Assembly: GCF_024622195.1 (NCBI RefSeq)
Contig: NZ_JANKBI010000008.1
Location: 62,001-126,000 of the forward strand
Source: Murimonas intestini
GTDB lineage: Bacteria; Bacillota; Clostridia; Lachnospirales; Lachnospiraceae
Direction: 5' to 3'
Length of the DNA: 64,000 nucleotides
Part shown: one piece after another, positions 24,929-34,288 of the stretch
Position numbering within the stretch: position 1 is the first letter of the stretch
How the letters are laid out: each line of letters opens with the position of its first letter
The notes under the pieces: generated by a model
What the model saw: only the letters and a program-made list of their open reading frames with translations
Databases searched by the model: none
What the model was told of the DNA's origin: nothing
Program-made: the position numbers and the translations under genes

Positions 24929-26659
24929 TTAATCTTCTATCATGATTTCAGTGTGTATTGCTTCTTTTAATACTCCTTCTACATCAATATCTGCAAGATG
25001 TCCCTTAGACAAATGCTCATCTGCCTGCAGCACCATCTGTACCTCCACATGTTTTCCTATCTTGGCAGCTATAAGCTGCTCCAGTTCTGCTTTGGCCTCT
25101 TCATTATTAATATAAGGTTCCGCCAGAAAATCTGCAAAAGCCACAAAAAGCCGCTCATCCCCGCCTGATGTATTGTACTTTGGCTCTGCAGATGAGAGGA
25201 CTACCCTGAACCTGCCGTGTGTCTGAGCTATAATACTCTTCCACAGTGCTTTGACCTGCTGAAGGTCCTTTGGCGCCGCCTTGGGCAGATCTGCAGGGGA
25301 TATTCCCATTCCTGCCGCACCCAAAGGCTGCCCCGCCGCCGACATTCCCGAAGCAGCGGCCCCTGACTGACCTACTGACGCCTGGTTTCCTGCCTCCGCT
25401 CCTGACTGGCTGCCCCAGGTTTCCCCATAGACTGCCTGCCCTCTGGCACCCCCAGAAGACTGCAGCATACCCTGTGGGACCATTCCCGACTGGAATGCAG
25501 CCGCATACTCTTCCAGCTTCTTCTCTAATATGCGTACCCGCTCTGTCAGAGATATTTCATCCCTCTCCATCTGCGGTCTGCACAGCTTCATAAAGGCCAT
25601 CTCCACCAGAACGCGCCTGGAGGAGGAGTACCGGATCTGATTGGACAGCTCAGAAAGCACTCTGATATAGCGCATGAGGGTATCCTCCCTCACCATAGCC
25701 GCCTCTTCCTCCAGCTGCCTCAGATTCTCAGTAGATACGTCCAGCACATCTTCCATATTCTCCGAGGACTTCACCAGCATCAGGTTTCTTATATACCAGG
25801 TAAAGTCAGATACCATCTGGCCTATCTCCCTGCCCTGCATAATGAGCTCTTCTAATGTAGAAATCACCGATACTATATCATTTTTCAGGATCTCGCGCAA
25901 TAGTTTACTGAATACATCTGTATCTACAGCCCCCAGCACCTCCAGCACGTGATCATAAGTCAGCTTCTGGCCCAGATAAAATGCGATGCACTGGTCCAGG
26001 AGGCTCAAGGCATCACGCATGGAGCCGTCCGCCTTTTTTGCGATATAACGCAGCGCCTTCTCCTCCACATCCACCTGCTCCTGATCCATCAGGTCCCGCA
26101 GCCGCGATGCAATTGTTTCAATATCTATCCTCTTGAAATCATACCTCTGGCACCTGGACAGGATCGTAATTGGAATCTTGTGTGCTTCTGTCGTAGCCAG
26201 GATGAAGATAACATAAGAAGGAGGTTCCTCCAGCGTCTTTAAGAGTGCGTTAAATGCTCCTATTGACAGCATATGAACCTCATCAATGATGTATACCTTA
26301 TAGCGGCCTTCTGCCGGAGAATACGCCACCTCATCCCTTATCTCTCGAATGTTGTCAACGCCGTTGTTGGAAGCGGCGTCGATCTCAATCACATTCATGG
26401 AGGTTCCCGCCGCTATGGCCCTGCATGTATCGCATTCCCCGCATGGATTGCCATCCACCGGATGTTCACAATTCACCGCTTTTGCCAGTATTTTTGCTAT
26501 TGTCGTCTTTCCGGTACCTCTGGTACCGCAGAATAAATAGGCATGTCCGATCCTGTCTGCCTTTATCTGGTTCTGCAATGTTGTCACTATGTGATCCTGT
26601 CCCTTGACATCGGCAAAGGATGAGGGACGGAACTTTCTATATAAAGCAGTATAGCCCAT
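24929..26659 (-). CDS. dnaX: DNA polymerase III subunits gamma/tau
   Basis: 576 residues. The clamp-loader ATPase has Walker A GTRGTGKT at 45-52, a zinc module (Cys64, Cys73, Cys76, Cys79), YIIDEVHMLS and the arginine-finger region SRCQRYDF. Domain III follows to about residue 370, then a low-complexity Gly/Ala/Ser/Gln linker (about 400-455) and the tau C-terminal domain that contacts the polymerase. It is first in the dnaX-ybaB-recR operon. The start (MGYTALYRKFRP) is canonical. Confidence 0.96.
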   Translation of the reverse strand: MGYTALYRKFRPSSFADVKGQDHIVTTLQNQIKADRIGHAYLFCGTRGTGKTTIAKILAKAVNCEHPVDGNPCGECDTCRAIAAGTSMNVIEIDAASNNGVDNIREIRDEVAYSPAEGRYKVYIIDEVHMLSIGAFNALLKTLEEPPSYVIFILATTEAHKIPITILSRCQRYDFKRIDIETIASRLRDLMDQEQVDVEEKALRYIAKKADGSMRDALSLLDQCIAFYLGQKLTYDHVLEVLGAVDTDVFSKLLREILKNDIVSVISTLEELIMQGREIGQMVSDFTWYIRNLMLVKSSENMEDVLDVSTENLRQLEEEAAMVREDTLMRYIRVLSELSNQIRYSSSRRVLVEMAFMKLCRPQMERDEISLTERVRILEKKLEEYAAAFQSGMVPQGMLQSSGGARGQAVYGETWGSQSGAEAGNQASVGQSGAAASGMSAAGQPLGAAGMGISPADLPKAAPKDLQQVKALWKSIIAQTHGRFRVVLSSAEPKYNTSGGDERLFVAFADFLAEPYINNEEAKAELEQLIAAKIGKHVEVQMVLQADEHLSKGHLADIDVEGVLKEAIHTEIMIED

Positions 26660-26686
26660 GACCTGCTCTCCATTCTATCTTTAATG

Positions 26687-26715
26687 CCAGACAGTGCAGC
26701 ATCAGCCTGCTGCAC
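26687..26715. repeat. Hairpin between pfkA and dnaX
   Basis: CAGTGCAGC and GCTGCACTG around an 8-base loop, in the 79-base gap. There is no U run, so it may only slow or protect transcripts reaching dnaX from pfkA. Confidence 0.5.
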
Positions 26716-26738
26716 TGCATTGACCAGCCTTCGTTTAC

Positions 26739-27812
26739 TTAATCCCCAAAGCTGAGGCCCATTAACTTGGCTTCCTGGATGATCTGGTCATCAGGTGAAA
26801 CCATTTTCAGCTTGCCTGCCACCTCACCCAGAGGAACCTTCTTTACTTTATTATTCACAATTCCAACCATGTATCCATAATCATTATCCAAAATTAATTT
26901 AGCTGCCGAAGCCCCGAGCCTGGAAGACAGTACCCTGTCATACGGACATGGTGTTCCGCCCCTCTGGGTATGCCCCGGAACGGTGATCCTGATCTCAGTG
27001 CCTGTCCTTTTCAGGATCTCATCTGCAAGCTCATAGGAAACTGACGGATATGAGTAATTCTTCATTTTTTCCTTTAATTCTTTCTTGGACAGCTTTGCAT
27101 CCTCCTTCGAGATGGCTCCCTCAGCCACAGCCAGGATCGTGAATCCCTTTCCTGCCTTTGTACGCTTTTCGATAGCCTCCACGACCTTGTCAATATCGTA
27201 TGGGATTTCCGGAATCAGGATAATGTCAGCGCCGCCCGCAATCCCTGCGTGCAGAGTCAGCCAGCCGACTTTATGTCCCATTACCTCCACTATGAATACC
27301 CTGTTGTGTGATGCTGCTGTGGTATGGATGCAGTCAATGGCATCTGTGGCAATATTAACAGCGCTCTGGAATCCAAAGGTCATGTCCGTGCCCCAGATAT
27401 CATTGTCGATTGTCTTGGGCAGATGAATAATATTCAGCCCTTCTTCCCGAAGCAGGTTTGCTGTCTTCTGAGTCCCGTTCCCGCCAAGGATAACAAGGCA
27501 GTCAAGACGCAGCTTATAGTAATTCTGCTTCATGGCCTCTACTTTGTCAAGGCCATTTTCATCAGGCACACGCATCATCTTAAAGGGCTGTCTGGAAGAT
27601 CCCAGGATAGTTCCGCCTTTAGTAAGGATACCGGAGAAATCTTTCGATGTCAGCATCCTGTAATTACCATAAATCAGGCCTTTGTAGCCATCTGCAAAGC
27701 CATATACTTCCAGCTCGTCCAGATTAGCGCTCAACCCCTTTACAACTCCTCGCATAGCTGCGTTTAATGCCTGGCAGTCGCCGCCGCTCGTTAACATACC
27801 GATTCTTTTCAT
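26739..27812 (-). CDS. pfkA: 6-phosphofructokinase, ATP-type
   Basis: 357 residues, longer than E. coli PfkA (320). Phosphorylates fructose 6-phosphate in glycolysis. The donor-site motif reads GGNGT, keeping the glycine equal to E. coli Gly104, with PKTIDND downstream where a lysine replaces Gly124. This Gly/Lys pairing is found in ATP-using members of the long PFK groups, whereas Asp/Lys marks PPi users (see 52818). Catalytic TIDND, MGHKVGWL and GHTQRGGTP are intact. It stands upstream of dnaX on the same strand but probably has its own promoter. Confidence 0.9.
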   Translation of the reverse strand: MKRIGMLTSGGDCQALNAAMRGVVKGLSANLDELEVYGFADGYKGLIYGNYRMLTSKDFSGILTKGGTILGSSRQPFKMMRVPDENGLDKVEAMKQNYYKLRLDCLVILGGNGTQKTANLLREEGLNIIHLPKTIDNDIWGTDMTFGFQSAVNIATDAIDCIHTTAASHNRVFIVEVMGHKVGWLTLHAGIAGGADIILIPEIPYDIDKVVEAIEKRTKAGKGFTILAVAEGAISKEDAKLSKKELKEKMKNYSYPSVSYELADEILKRTGTEIRITVPGHTQRGGTPCPYDRVLSSRLGASAAKLILDNDYGYMVGIVNNKVKKVPLGEVAGKLKMVSPDDQIIQEAKLMGLSFGD

Positions 27813-27972
27813 GACAACTTCACATCCTATTCTATTTTATTTTTATACCATTACCAATACTTCTATTATATAATACTTCGTGGATTATCACAATGTTTTT
27901 ATCTGAATAGCGGGATGGTGACGTGTGAACAGTAACGGGTAACCGTTCAGAAGAAATAATTTCAAAAATCCA

Positions 27973-28001
27973 TTGACTATCTTTCCCTGTATAGTTATAA
28001 T
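27973..28001 (+). promoter_or_regulatory. Promoter of tRNA-Ser
   Basis: TTGACT at 27973-27978, a 17-base spacer and TATAAT at 27996-28001. It lies 40 bases upstream of the tRNA; nothing else plus-stranded lies nearby. Confidence 0.85.
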
Positions 28002-28041
28002 TATAGCGTTAGCCCGACAGATACATGGGTTATCAAGACAA

Positions 28042-28130
28042 GGAGATGTACCCAAGCGGCTGAAGGGACCGCACTCGAAATGCGGCAGGCCGGTAATCCC
28101 GGTGCGAGAGTTCAAATCCCTCCATCTCCG
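28042..28130 (+). tRNA. tRNA-Ser (anticodon CGA)
   Basis: 89 bases. The acceptor arm GGAGATG pairs with CATCTCC and the discriminator is G. The anticodon loop CTCGAAA gives CGA, reading UCG. The long variable arm (GGCCGGTAATCCCGGT region) marks class II serine tRNA, and the T loop TTCAAAT is standard. The CCA end is not encoded. The gene is intact and shows no duplicated 3' end, so no element is inserted in it. Confidence 0.95.
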
Positions 28131-28131
28131 T

Positions 28132-28174
28132 CAGAGGCCTGACAGCCTGAAGCTGTCAGGCCTCTGTTCGTTTT
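28132..28174. terminator. Terminator shared by tRNA-Ser and the hybrid kinase gene
   Basis: A perfect 15-base stem CAGAGGCCTGACAGC/GCTGTCAGGCCTCTG with loop CTGAA, then TTCGTTTT on the plus strand. Confidence 0.88.
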
Positions 28175-28189
28175 ATGTTCATGAGAACA

Positions 28190-30985
28190 TCAGTCTTTTC
28201 TGCGGAGCCACTTCTGCAGTACAATGTGTATCTGCTCCATATCCAAAGGTTTTGCCAGGAAATCATTCATCCCTGCTTCACGTGCCATATCCCGGTCCTC
28301 CTGGAACGTGTTTGCCGTGAGCGCAATAATTGGAACAGACTGGGCGTCAGGATGGTCAGAGGCCCTTATAGCCCTGGCTGCATCCAGCCCGTTCATATTT
28401 GGCATCTGCACATCCATCAAAATCAAGTCAAAATGTCCCGTCTCACTTTGTAAAAACCGGGCCACAGCCTGAACACCGTCAGTGGCCAGTTCAACCTGCG
28501 CTCCTTCAAAGGACAGCAGATCAGAGGCAATTTCAGCATTGAGAACATTGTCCTCCACCAACAAAAAGCACATACCTTCAAATGAATTTTCCACAGTCTC
28601 TGAGGGAACTGCTTTAGTTATCTCTCCAAATGGCATGGAAATGCTGAAATAAAACTCACTGCCCTTTCCGGGCTGGCTTTTCACCTGCAGTCTTCCCCCC
28701 ATACACTCCACTATATTAAGGCTGATAGGAAGTCCCAGTCCTGTTCCCTGGCTGCGGGAATGATTGCTGCCAACCTGCTCAAATGACTCAAAAATACGGG
28801 ACATATCCTCTTCGGCAATCCCTACGCCTGTATCAGAAACGCTGAACAGATAAGCCGCTTTTGTTCTGTCTGCCCCTGTTTCTTCTACAGTCAGGCACAC
28901 CTGGCCGCCTGCAGGTGTAAATTTAATGGCATTAGAGAGCAGGTTCATGAGTACCTGCTTGAGACGGATGGCATCCCCCAATAAATCAGTGTGGTTCAGG
29001 CTGGTCTTACTTGAAAGCTTTATCTGCTTGCGCTGGGCCTGGGCCTGCATAATGCTGCAGATCTCATCAAGTACCAGGCTGAGAGAAAAGTTTTCACTTG
29101 CAATCTGCAGCATGCCGCTGTCAATACGGCTCATATCCAAAATATCATTGATCAGCCCCAAAAGATATTGAGACGAGGTATTGAGTTTAGTCAGGATTTC
29201 TTTAGCATCATCAGGAACATTATCCTTCATGGAAAGAAGTGTGGAAAATCCCACGATAGCATTCATGGGTGTCCGGATCTCGTGACTCATGCGGGAGAAG
29301 AACTCACTTTTTGCCTTACTTTTTGCCTCCGCTTTTGTAACGGCCTTTTGCATGTTGGCTGCCTGGATCCTCATTTTGGAAATGATTGCTATGGCAATAA
29401 CTATAAGCAGGGAAAAAGCAGCAATGACAAGTACCGCTGATATGGGGTTTCCTTCAATGAATTGGCGCAGCGTAGTGGAAGACTCTCCTATGGAAACAAA
29501 ATTATGATCCACAATAGCCATTTTTTCTTGTTCAGAGAGACTGTTGATGCCTTTATTGATTATAGTTAGCAAATTGGGATCTGCCGGCATTGGCATGGCG
29601 AAGCTGAACTCCACACGTGTCTCCGACTGGCTGACAGGAACAACATTGTTAAATATATTATCCTGCATTACCTGCTCCATATGAGCAGCCAGGCCACAGG
29701 CAAAATCCACCTCACCAGTATTCACGGCGCAGAGCACCTCATACACTGTTTCATAATATTTTATATGGCTGGCCCTTGCATACTCCGGCATCTGACGGCC
29801 TTTGAGCAAACCACAGGTAAGGTCCTCTCCCGGATAGGTCACTGATTTATTGCGGACGATCAGGTCAGTTAGCGTGGAATAGGGAGCAGATGCAGCCAGC
29901 TGGCTCTGGACGTCATCACTAATATCATTATAGAAGAAGCCTGCCATATCGGCTTCCCCCTGTACTACCATCTGCAGTGTCTGTGCATAGCTGTCGGCAA
30001 AAACACAGGAAAATTCCAGACCGTACTGCTGGTTTATTTTATCAAGCAGCTCAGGGACTATGCCATCGTGCCCGCCATCTTCTGTATCTGCACAGTAAAA
30101 AGGATGGAAGTAACTGGGAACCGCCACTGTTACTGTTCCTTTATTTTGAACATATTCCCACTCTTCATCGGTCAGCAGCAAATTACGCGCGCTGGTGGCA
30201 TCAAAATATTTACTATAGAGCTGGCTGGAAAAATCAGGATTCGCAGACATGATTTTGCTCATGGCCCAATTGAGCTGTTCCAATATCTCAGGGTTGTCCG
30301 GCTGCGCTACAATGTAGTGGAGCTGTGCGTCAATATAGGCCACTGCACGGAATTCCCCGGTATCATCCGTTATATTCCCCAGCTTGGCATCGATGATGCC
30401 ATCTGCCAGATCCTTGTCAATCTGGCCCGCTGCGACTTCCTCAGGCCCATATTTCCTGATGGTACAGTGCAGTCCATTTATTGATAAAAATTCCTCCAGC
30501 CGGCGCACATGTTCAGCCGCCCGTTCAACAACCCCGATGATCTTTCCTTCCAGATCTTTGTAATCATAGCCGCGTATGGATTTGTCATCCCCTCGTGCCA
30601 GCAGGACAGATTTTGTACTGCCACAGCTATAATCCGGGTATGCGAAATATTGCTCAAGTGATTCGGCGTAATAGGTGCCGCCCATCAGGTCGTATTTTCC
30701 AGCTATAAAATCATTCACCATGTCATTTCCCGAGGTGCTGATATAATCATATGTCCAACCGGTGTATTTGGCAATCTCATTTAAGTAGTCCACTACCAAT
30801 CCATAATGATGTCCCTGTTCATCAAGCATAGTAAAACCTGGAACCTCCGGAAAAGGCACCCGAAGCACAACCGGTTCTGCCGCAGCGGCTGCTGCCGGAA
30901 AAGCGGGAATGGCTATCATTAAAAATGCTAAACATACGCCTAAAAATCTTCTCTTTAATATTCCCCTTTTTGTTACAGGTTTCAT
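28190..30985 (-). CDS. BvgS-like hybrid sensor histidine kinase with two periplasmic-binding-type domains
   Basis: 931 residues from the ATG at 30985, which has AAGGAGG 7 bases upstream (the open frame runs 19 codons further). Order: signal peptide (to about 35), two extracellular SBP_bac_3 domains (about 37-270 and 280-510), one transmembrane helix (VLVIAAFSLLIVIAIAIISK), HisKA with phosphorylated His in SHEIRTPMNAIVGF, HATPase (NLLSNAIKFTPAGG and GTGLGLPIS) and a C-terminal receiver domain (LMDVQMPNMNG). Venus-flytrap domains suggest sensing of an amino acid or similar solute. No output regulator of its own is adjacent, so phosphate must pass to another protein. It lies 76 bases after a tandem-GntR regulator gene. 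Confidence 0.88.
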   Translation of the reverse strand: MKPVTKRGILKRRFLGVCLAFLMIAIPAFPAAAAAAEPVVLRVPFPEVPGFTMLDEQGHHYGLVVDYLNEIAKYTGWTYDYISTSGNDMVNDFIAGKYDLMGGTYYAESLEQYFAYPDYSCGSTKSVLLARGDDKSIRGYDYKDLEGKIIGVVERAAEHVRRLEEFLSINGLHCTIRKYGPEEVAAGQIDKDLADGIIDAKLGNITDDTGEFRAVAYIDAQLHYIVAQPDNPEILEQLNWAMSKIMSANPDFSSQLYSKYFDATSARNLLLTDEEWEYVQNKGTVTVAVPSYFHPFYCADTEDGGHDGIVPELLDKINQQYGLEFSCVFADSYAQTLQMVVQGEADMAGFFYNDISDDVQSQLAASAPYSTLTDLIVRNKSVTYPGEDLTCGLLKGRQMPEYARASHIKYYETVYEVLCAVNTGEVDFACGLAAHMEQVMQDNIFNNVVPVSQSETRVEFSFAMPMPADPNLLTIINKGINSLSEQEKMAIVDHNFVSIGESSTTLRQFIEGNPISAVLVIAAFSLLIVIAIAIISKMRIQAANMQKAVTKAEAKSKAKSEFFSRMSHEIRTPMNAIVGFSTLLSMKDNVPDDAKEILTKLNTSSQYLLGLINDILDMSRIDSGMLQIASENFSLSLVLDEICSIMQAQAQRKQIKLSSKTSLNHTDLLGDAIRLKQVLMNLLSNAIKFTPAGGQVCLTVEETGADRTKAAYLFSVSDTGVGIAEEDMSRIFESFEQVGSNHSRSQGTGLGLPISLNIVECMGGRLQVKSQPGKGSEFYFSISMPFGEITKAVPSETVENSFEGMCFLLVEDNVLNAEIASDLLSFEGAQVELATDGVQAVARFLQSETGHFDLILMDVQMPNMNGLDAARAIRASDHPDAQSVPIIALTANTFQEDRDMAREAGMNDFLAKPLDMEQIHIVLQKWLRRKD

Positions 30986-31061
30986 ACAAGACCTCCTTAT
31001 ATATTCCATTTTATCATGAACCGTGCTTGTGAACCGACACATTGCGTTTTACATACTATTC

Positions 31062-32522
31062 TCACACCTGAGAGTCCTTATAAGGCTCCAGTGCTTCCAG
31101 ATAATTTAACCGCCTGTATTCCGATATGGTCTGCTGCTGCGTATAATAAAACATCTCTGCAGTCTGCTTTGCAAATTCTTCAGAATGTCCATCCAGCAGA
31201 GCCTGCACCGCACTGACACATCTGCGGTGCAGCTCCAGCTTTTTAGAAGCATTTTGAGGATTTACAAGGTTTGGGATCTTCCGTCCAATGTGGTAGTTTT
31301 CCAGGAGAGTCATATAAACTGCACGCATTCCCCCGCAGGGCAGATTATCTGTTAAAAACTCAAGAATAACGATGGGTGCAGGCTGATACAGATTGCTGAC
31401 ATCTTTCATTTCCTTTACATTTTGCAGCAGGGCCTGCACCTGTTCACGAGATACAGCCATTGCTGTATGGAGCGCCGCACCTCTGACCGTAATAGTAAGC
31501 AGTTCTACAGTCTCCAAATATTGTTTACTATATTTGACGATGAGCCTGCGTGGAATAGAGATATTATCCAATGCCGGGAGGTCTGCTGATACAAAAATCC
31601 CCCTCCCTCTGACCGTCTCTACCACTCCCTGTTGTTTCAGCATCTGTATCGCCTGCAGTGTAGTAGTTACACTGACGCCATACCGCCTCTGCAGAATTAT
31701 GTGCGAGGGCAGCTGATCTCCGGGACGGTAACCGCCTGCCGCTATCAGCCCAAGTATATCCAGATACACAGTCATGTAATGCTCTTCGGCAATCTTCTCC
31801 CATTTTTCCGTATTTAAAATGCCTGTTCTGAAAGGAGAATCTTCGGGAACAAAACTCTCAAAATGTTTTGTCGTTACCGGTGTTAAATTAAAAAACTCAG
31901 AAAGTAAATTTTGCAGCTCCGCCTCTGTGTAAGGATAACTTTTTACTTTATTCACAAATTCCAACAGATCATTTTTATAGTTGATGCGTATACTGACGGA
32001 ATAGGATTTATACTCCAGATCTAAAAAACCAAGGCTGTCCACCGCGCATAAAGCCAATTCATTATTGCATTTGGCAATAAAGAATCTCCAGAATAATTTC
32101 GAGTTTTTCCAAAAAAGGCTGGGAAACGCGGGATCCATCTGGCAAATCAACTGTTCAGAAATTGTCCAGTCATCTTCACAGCATAAAGACATCCCCCTGC
32201 ATATCAAAGGATGACAAAGTAATTCCCCTGTTTTGAAAACATCTGTCATTGCAGCGGGGTCTGGCTCTTTTAAAGTCTGTACCGGTGGAACTGACATGGA
32301 TTTATCAAAAATAACAACAGCACGCTTTCTTTCCCTTGTTTCTATCAATCCTTCATCAGTTAACATGGCAAATACACGCCGTATTGTTTTATCAGATACT
32401 TTGTATTCCCTGCAGAGCCTGGCTGAAGAGGGAAGAACACATCCTTTTGGCATTAACCCGGACTCAATCTTATATTTTAAGGTCTGAAATATTTTCTGAT
32501 ACTGAAAACCTTCATTGCTCAT
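31062..32522 (-). CDS. Regulator with two GntR-type winged-helix domains
   Basis: 486 residues. A GntR winged helix at about 5-70 (LPSSARLCREYKVSDKTIRR) is followed by about 180 residues without a recognised fold, then a second GntR helix at about 245-315 (LPSHIILQRRYGVSVTTTLQ and GRGIFVS), and a helical C-terminus resembling FadR/FCD-type ligand domains only loosely. GntR proteins normally have one such domain. Two on one chain could span adjacent operator copies or bridge DNA. The gene precedes the BvgS-like kinase on the same strand with its own promoter at 32617-32645. Targets are unknown. Confidence 0.75.
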   Translation of the reverse strand: MSNEGFQYQKIFQTLKYKIESGLMPKGCVLPSSARLCREYKVSDKTIRRVFAMLTDEGLIETRERKRAVVIFDKSMSVPPVQTLKEPDPAAMTDVFKTGELLCHPLICRGMSLCCEDDWTISEQLICQMDPAFPSLFWKNSKLFWRFFIAKCNNELALCAVDSLGFLDLEYKSYSVSIRINYKNDLLEFVNKVKSYPYTEAELQNLLSEFFNLTPVTTKHFESFVPEDSPFRTGILNTEKWEKIAEEHYMTVYLDILGLIAAGGYRPGDQLPSHIILQRRYGVSVTTTLQAIQMLKQQGVVETVRGRGIFVSADLPALDNISIPRRLIVKYSKQYLETVELLTITVRGAALHTAMAVSREQVQALLQNVKEMKDVSNLYQPAPIVILEFLTDNLPCGGMRAVYMTLLENYHIGRKIPNLVNPQNASKKLELHRRCVSAVQALLDGHSEEFAKQTAEMFYYTQQQTISEYRRLNYLEALEPYKDSQV

Positions 32523-32616
32523 ATAGTCACCTGTTTATTTGCCTTCCGTTCTTGCAGATAAAATTTCTGCAGCAGTCATTTATTGCCCTTTAAAATCTGC
32601 GTACCTATAGTATATA

Positions 32617-32645
32617 ATATTACTGTAGTTTTGGACAAAAGTCAA
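32617..32645 (-). promoter_or_regulatory. Promoter of the tandem-GntR gene
   Basis: On the minus strand, TTGACT (32640-32645) and TAATAT (32617-32622) with a 17-base spacer. Confidence 0.7.
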
Positions 32646-32690
32646 TTTACATGCCACAATTTTTAGTGAAAGCTGCTCTGTTTTTGAAAA

Positions 32691-32739
32691 GGGCGCTGCT
32701 AATCCATCAATGTAGATGAATAGAGCAGCGCCCTTTCCC
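32691..32739. terminator. Terminator of the glycan locus
   Basis: GGGCGCTGCT and AGCAGCGCCC with a 25-base loop, A/T runs on both sides. It lies just past the yesN stop on the minus strand. Confidence 0.75.
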
Positions 32740-32762
32740 TAAAACCCTCTTTCTCTGCAGTT

Positions 32763-34283
32763 TTAATTCTTTGTTACCCCCTTATACTGCTGTGCAGTAA
32801 CACCCGTATACTTCTTAAACAGCACACAAAAATACCTGTAGTTTTCATATCCCACCATCTGGCTGACTTCAAACACCTTATACCCTTCATTCAAAAGCTG
32901 TTTGGCTTTTTCCATCCTCACCTGTGTCAGATATTTTATATAAGTTGTTCCAACCTCCTGCCTGAATACGCTACTGAAATAAGCCGGTGTCATCCTGGCC
33001 TTTTCTGAGAGGTCAAACAGCGTAAGGTCATCCCTGTAATGGCTGTGGATATAATTCTGTACCTCCTGGATCTCCGAGCGTTTCCTGCCCCCTGCCCTCA
33101 CATTCTCCATAGTCCTGCTGATGTCACAGAGCTTCTGGAAGAAACAGCTTCTTAATTCCGGATAATTGGTGCATCTGCCGACCTCCACATGAGCAGGCGT
33201 TTCCTCCCCGTCTGTGAATATTCCTTCTCCCATGCCGCCTGTCTGCTCCTTCATAAGGCCAAGTGCGCTGTATATAGTCTCCAGAACAAAGTGCTTGACC
33301 AGTTCCGGACCTGTATTCTTGTCTCTGCACTCCATAATAAAATCAGATACGGATTCTTCAATCTCTTCCGTGCGGTTCACCCTGACAGCCTCTAAAATTG
33401 CCCTCTCGCATTTCTGGATATTATCAGGCAGCCTTTTACTCTGACGGAGCATCTGATAATCTACCGGCTGGGTATTTCCCAGGAACTGTCCATATGCCAT
33501 AGCCTCCTTTGCCTGTGCAAACACCTCCGGTATCTTTGTCTGCACTGCCGCTGCGTAGGAGAATCCTATATATGCCTCTTCATAATCCTGCTGCCAGATT
33601 CTTAAAACTCCCTCCAGACTCTTTTGAAGCTCTTCCTTATGGCTGTTTACAGCTGCCAGGCACATGACCATCTGCATCTGGGGATAGACGCTGTAAAATA
33701 CTCCGTATTTTTTAAGTCCTGTGCTGTGATTAAGAAATTCCCTTATCCGCAGGTTCTGTACGGGCACACTGCATACCAGGATCATGCACCCGCGTATATC
33801 CTCAATAGAAATGGGCATCCCGGCTGCATCCCAGTTCTCTTTTGCCGCTTCACCTGCCCGTATAAGCTCCTCCTTCACCAGCTCTCTTGTCTCTTCACTG
33901 CTCTTTAGAAGACCGAGATTTCCCAGGGCCTTCCGCAGCGCTTCCTCCACCTTTGCCGCAGTGACAGGCTTCACAATATAGTCCAGCACTCCAAGGACGA
34001 TCGCTTTCTTGGCATACTCGAAATCTGTGTACCCGCTGAACAGTATAAACTGGATACCAGGATAGATACATTTTACTTTTTCTATGATGGAAAGTCCGTC
34101 CATCCCCGGCATCCTGATGTCTGTCAGTACGATCTGCGGACGTTCCTTTACAATGAGGTCAAATCCACTGATGCCGTCCATGGCTGTGCCCGCTATGGTA
34201 ATCCCGTACTTTTCCCAGTCCACCAGGGCCTTCATTGCATCGATGACCAGATATTCATCATCCAATATTACTGCCTTTACCAT
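32763..34283 (-). CDS. yesN: YesN-type response regulator with AraC DNA-binding domain
   Basis: 506 residues. An N-terminal receiver (VILDDEYLVIDAMK, acceptor Asp in IVLTDIRMPGMDG, conserved Lys in YIVKPVTAAKVEEAL) is joined by a long helical linker to a C-terminal AraC double helix-turn-helix (FDLSEKARMTPAYFSSVFRQ and VSQMVGYENYRYF). The ATG at 34283 was chosen because its GGGAGGA site is formed by the last codons of the sensor kinase gene; an ATG 18 bases earlier overlaps that site. With YesM it should switch on the transporter and glycosidase genes upstream in the same strand. Confidence 0.9.
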   Translation of the reverse strand: MVKAVILDDEYLVIDAMKALVDWEKYGITIAGTAMDGISGFDLIVKERPQIVLTDIRMPGMDGLSIIEKVKCIYPGIQFILFSGYTDFEYAKKAIVLGVLDYIVKPVTAAKVEEALRKALGNLGLLKSSEETRELVKEELIRAGEAAKENWDAAGMPISIEDIRGCMILVCSVPVQNLRIREFLNHSTGLKKYGVFYSVYPQMQMVMCLAAVNSHKEELQKSLEGVLRIWQQDYEEAYIGFSYAAAVQTKIPEVFAQAKEAMAYGQFLGNTQPVDYQMLRQSKRLPDNIQKCERAILEAVRVNRTEEIEESVSDFIMECRDKNTGPELVKHFVLETIYSALGLMKEQTGGMGEGIFTDGEETPAHVEVGRCTNYPELRSCFFQKLCDISRTMENVRAGGRKRSEIQEVQNYIHSHYRDDLTLFDLSEKARMTPAYFSSVFRQEVGTTYIKYLTQVRMEKAKQLLNEGYKVFEVSQMVGYENYRYFCVLFKKYTGVTAQQYKGVTKN

Positions 34284-34288
34284 TTGTC

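Noticed and set aside
26020..26060. Slippery A-AAA-AAG heptamer in dnaX, as in E. coli frameshifting
   Set aside because: It falls near residue 208, inside the ATPase domain, where a frameshift would not give a gamma-like product; no stimulatory structure is apparent.
28042..28130. tRNA-Ser as an integration site
   Set aside because: The gene is intact, no direct repeat of its 3' end was seen, and its neighbours are ordinary core genes.
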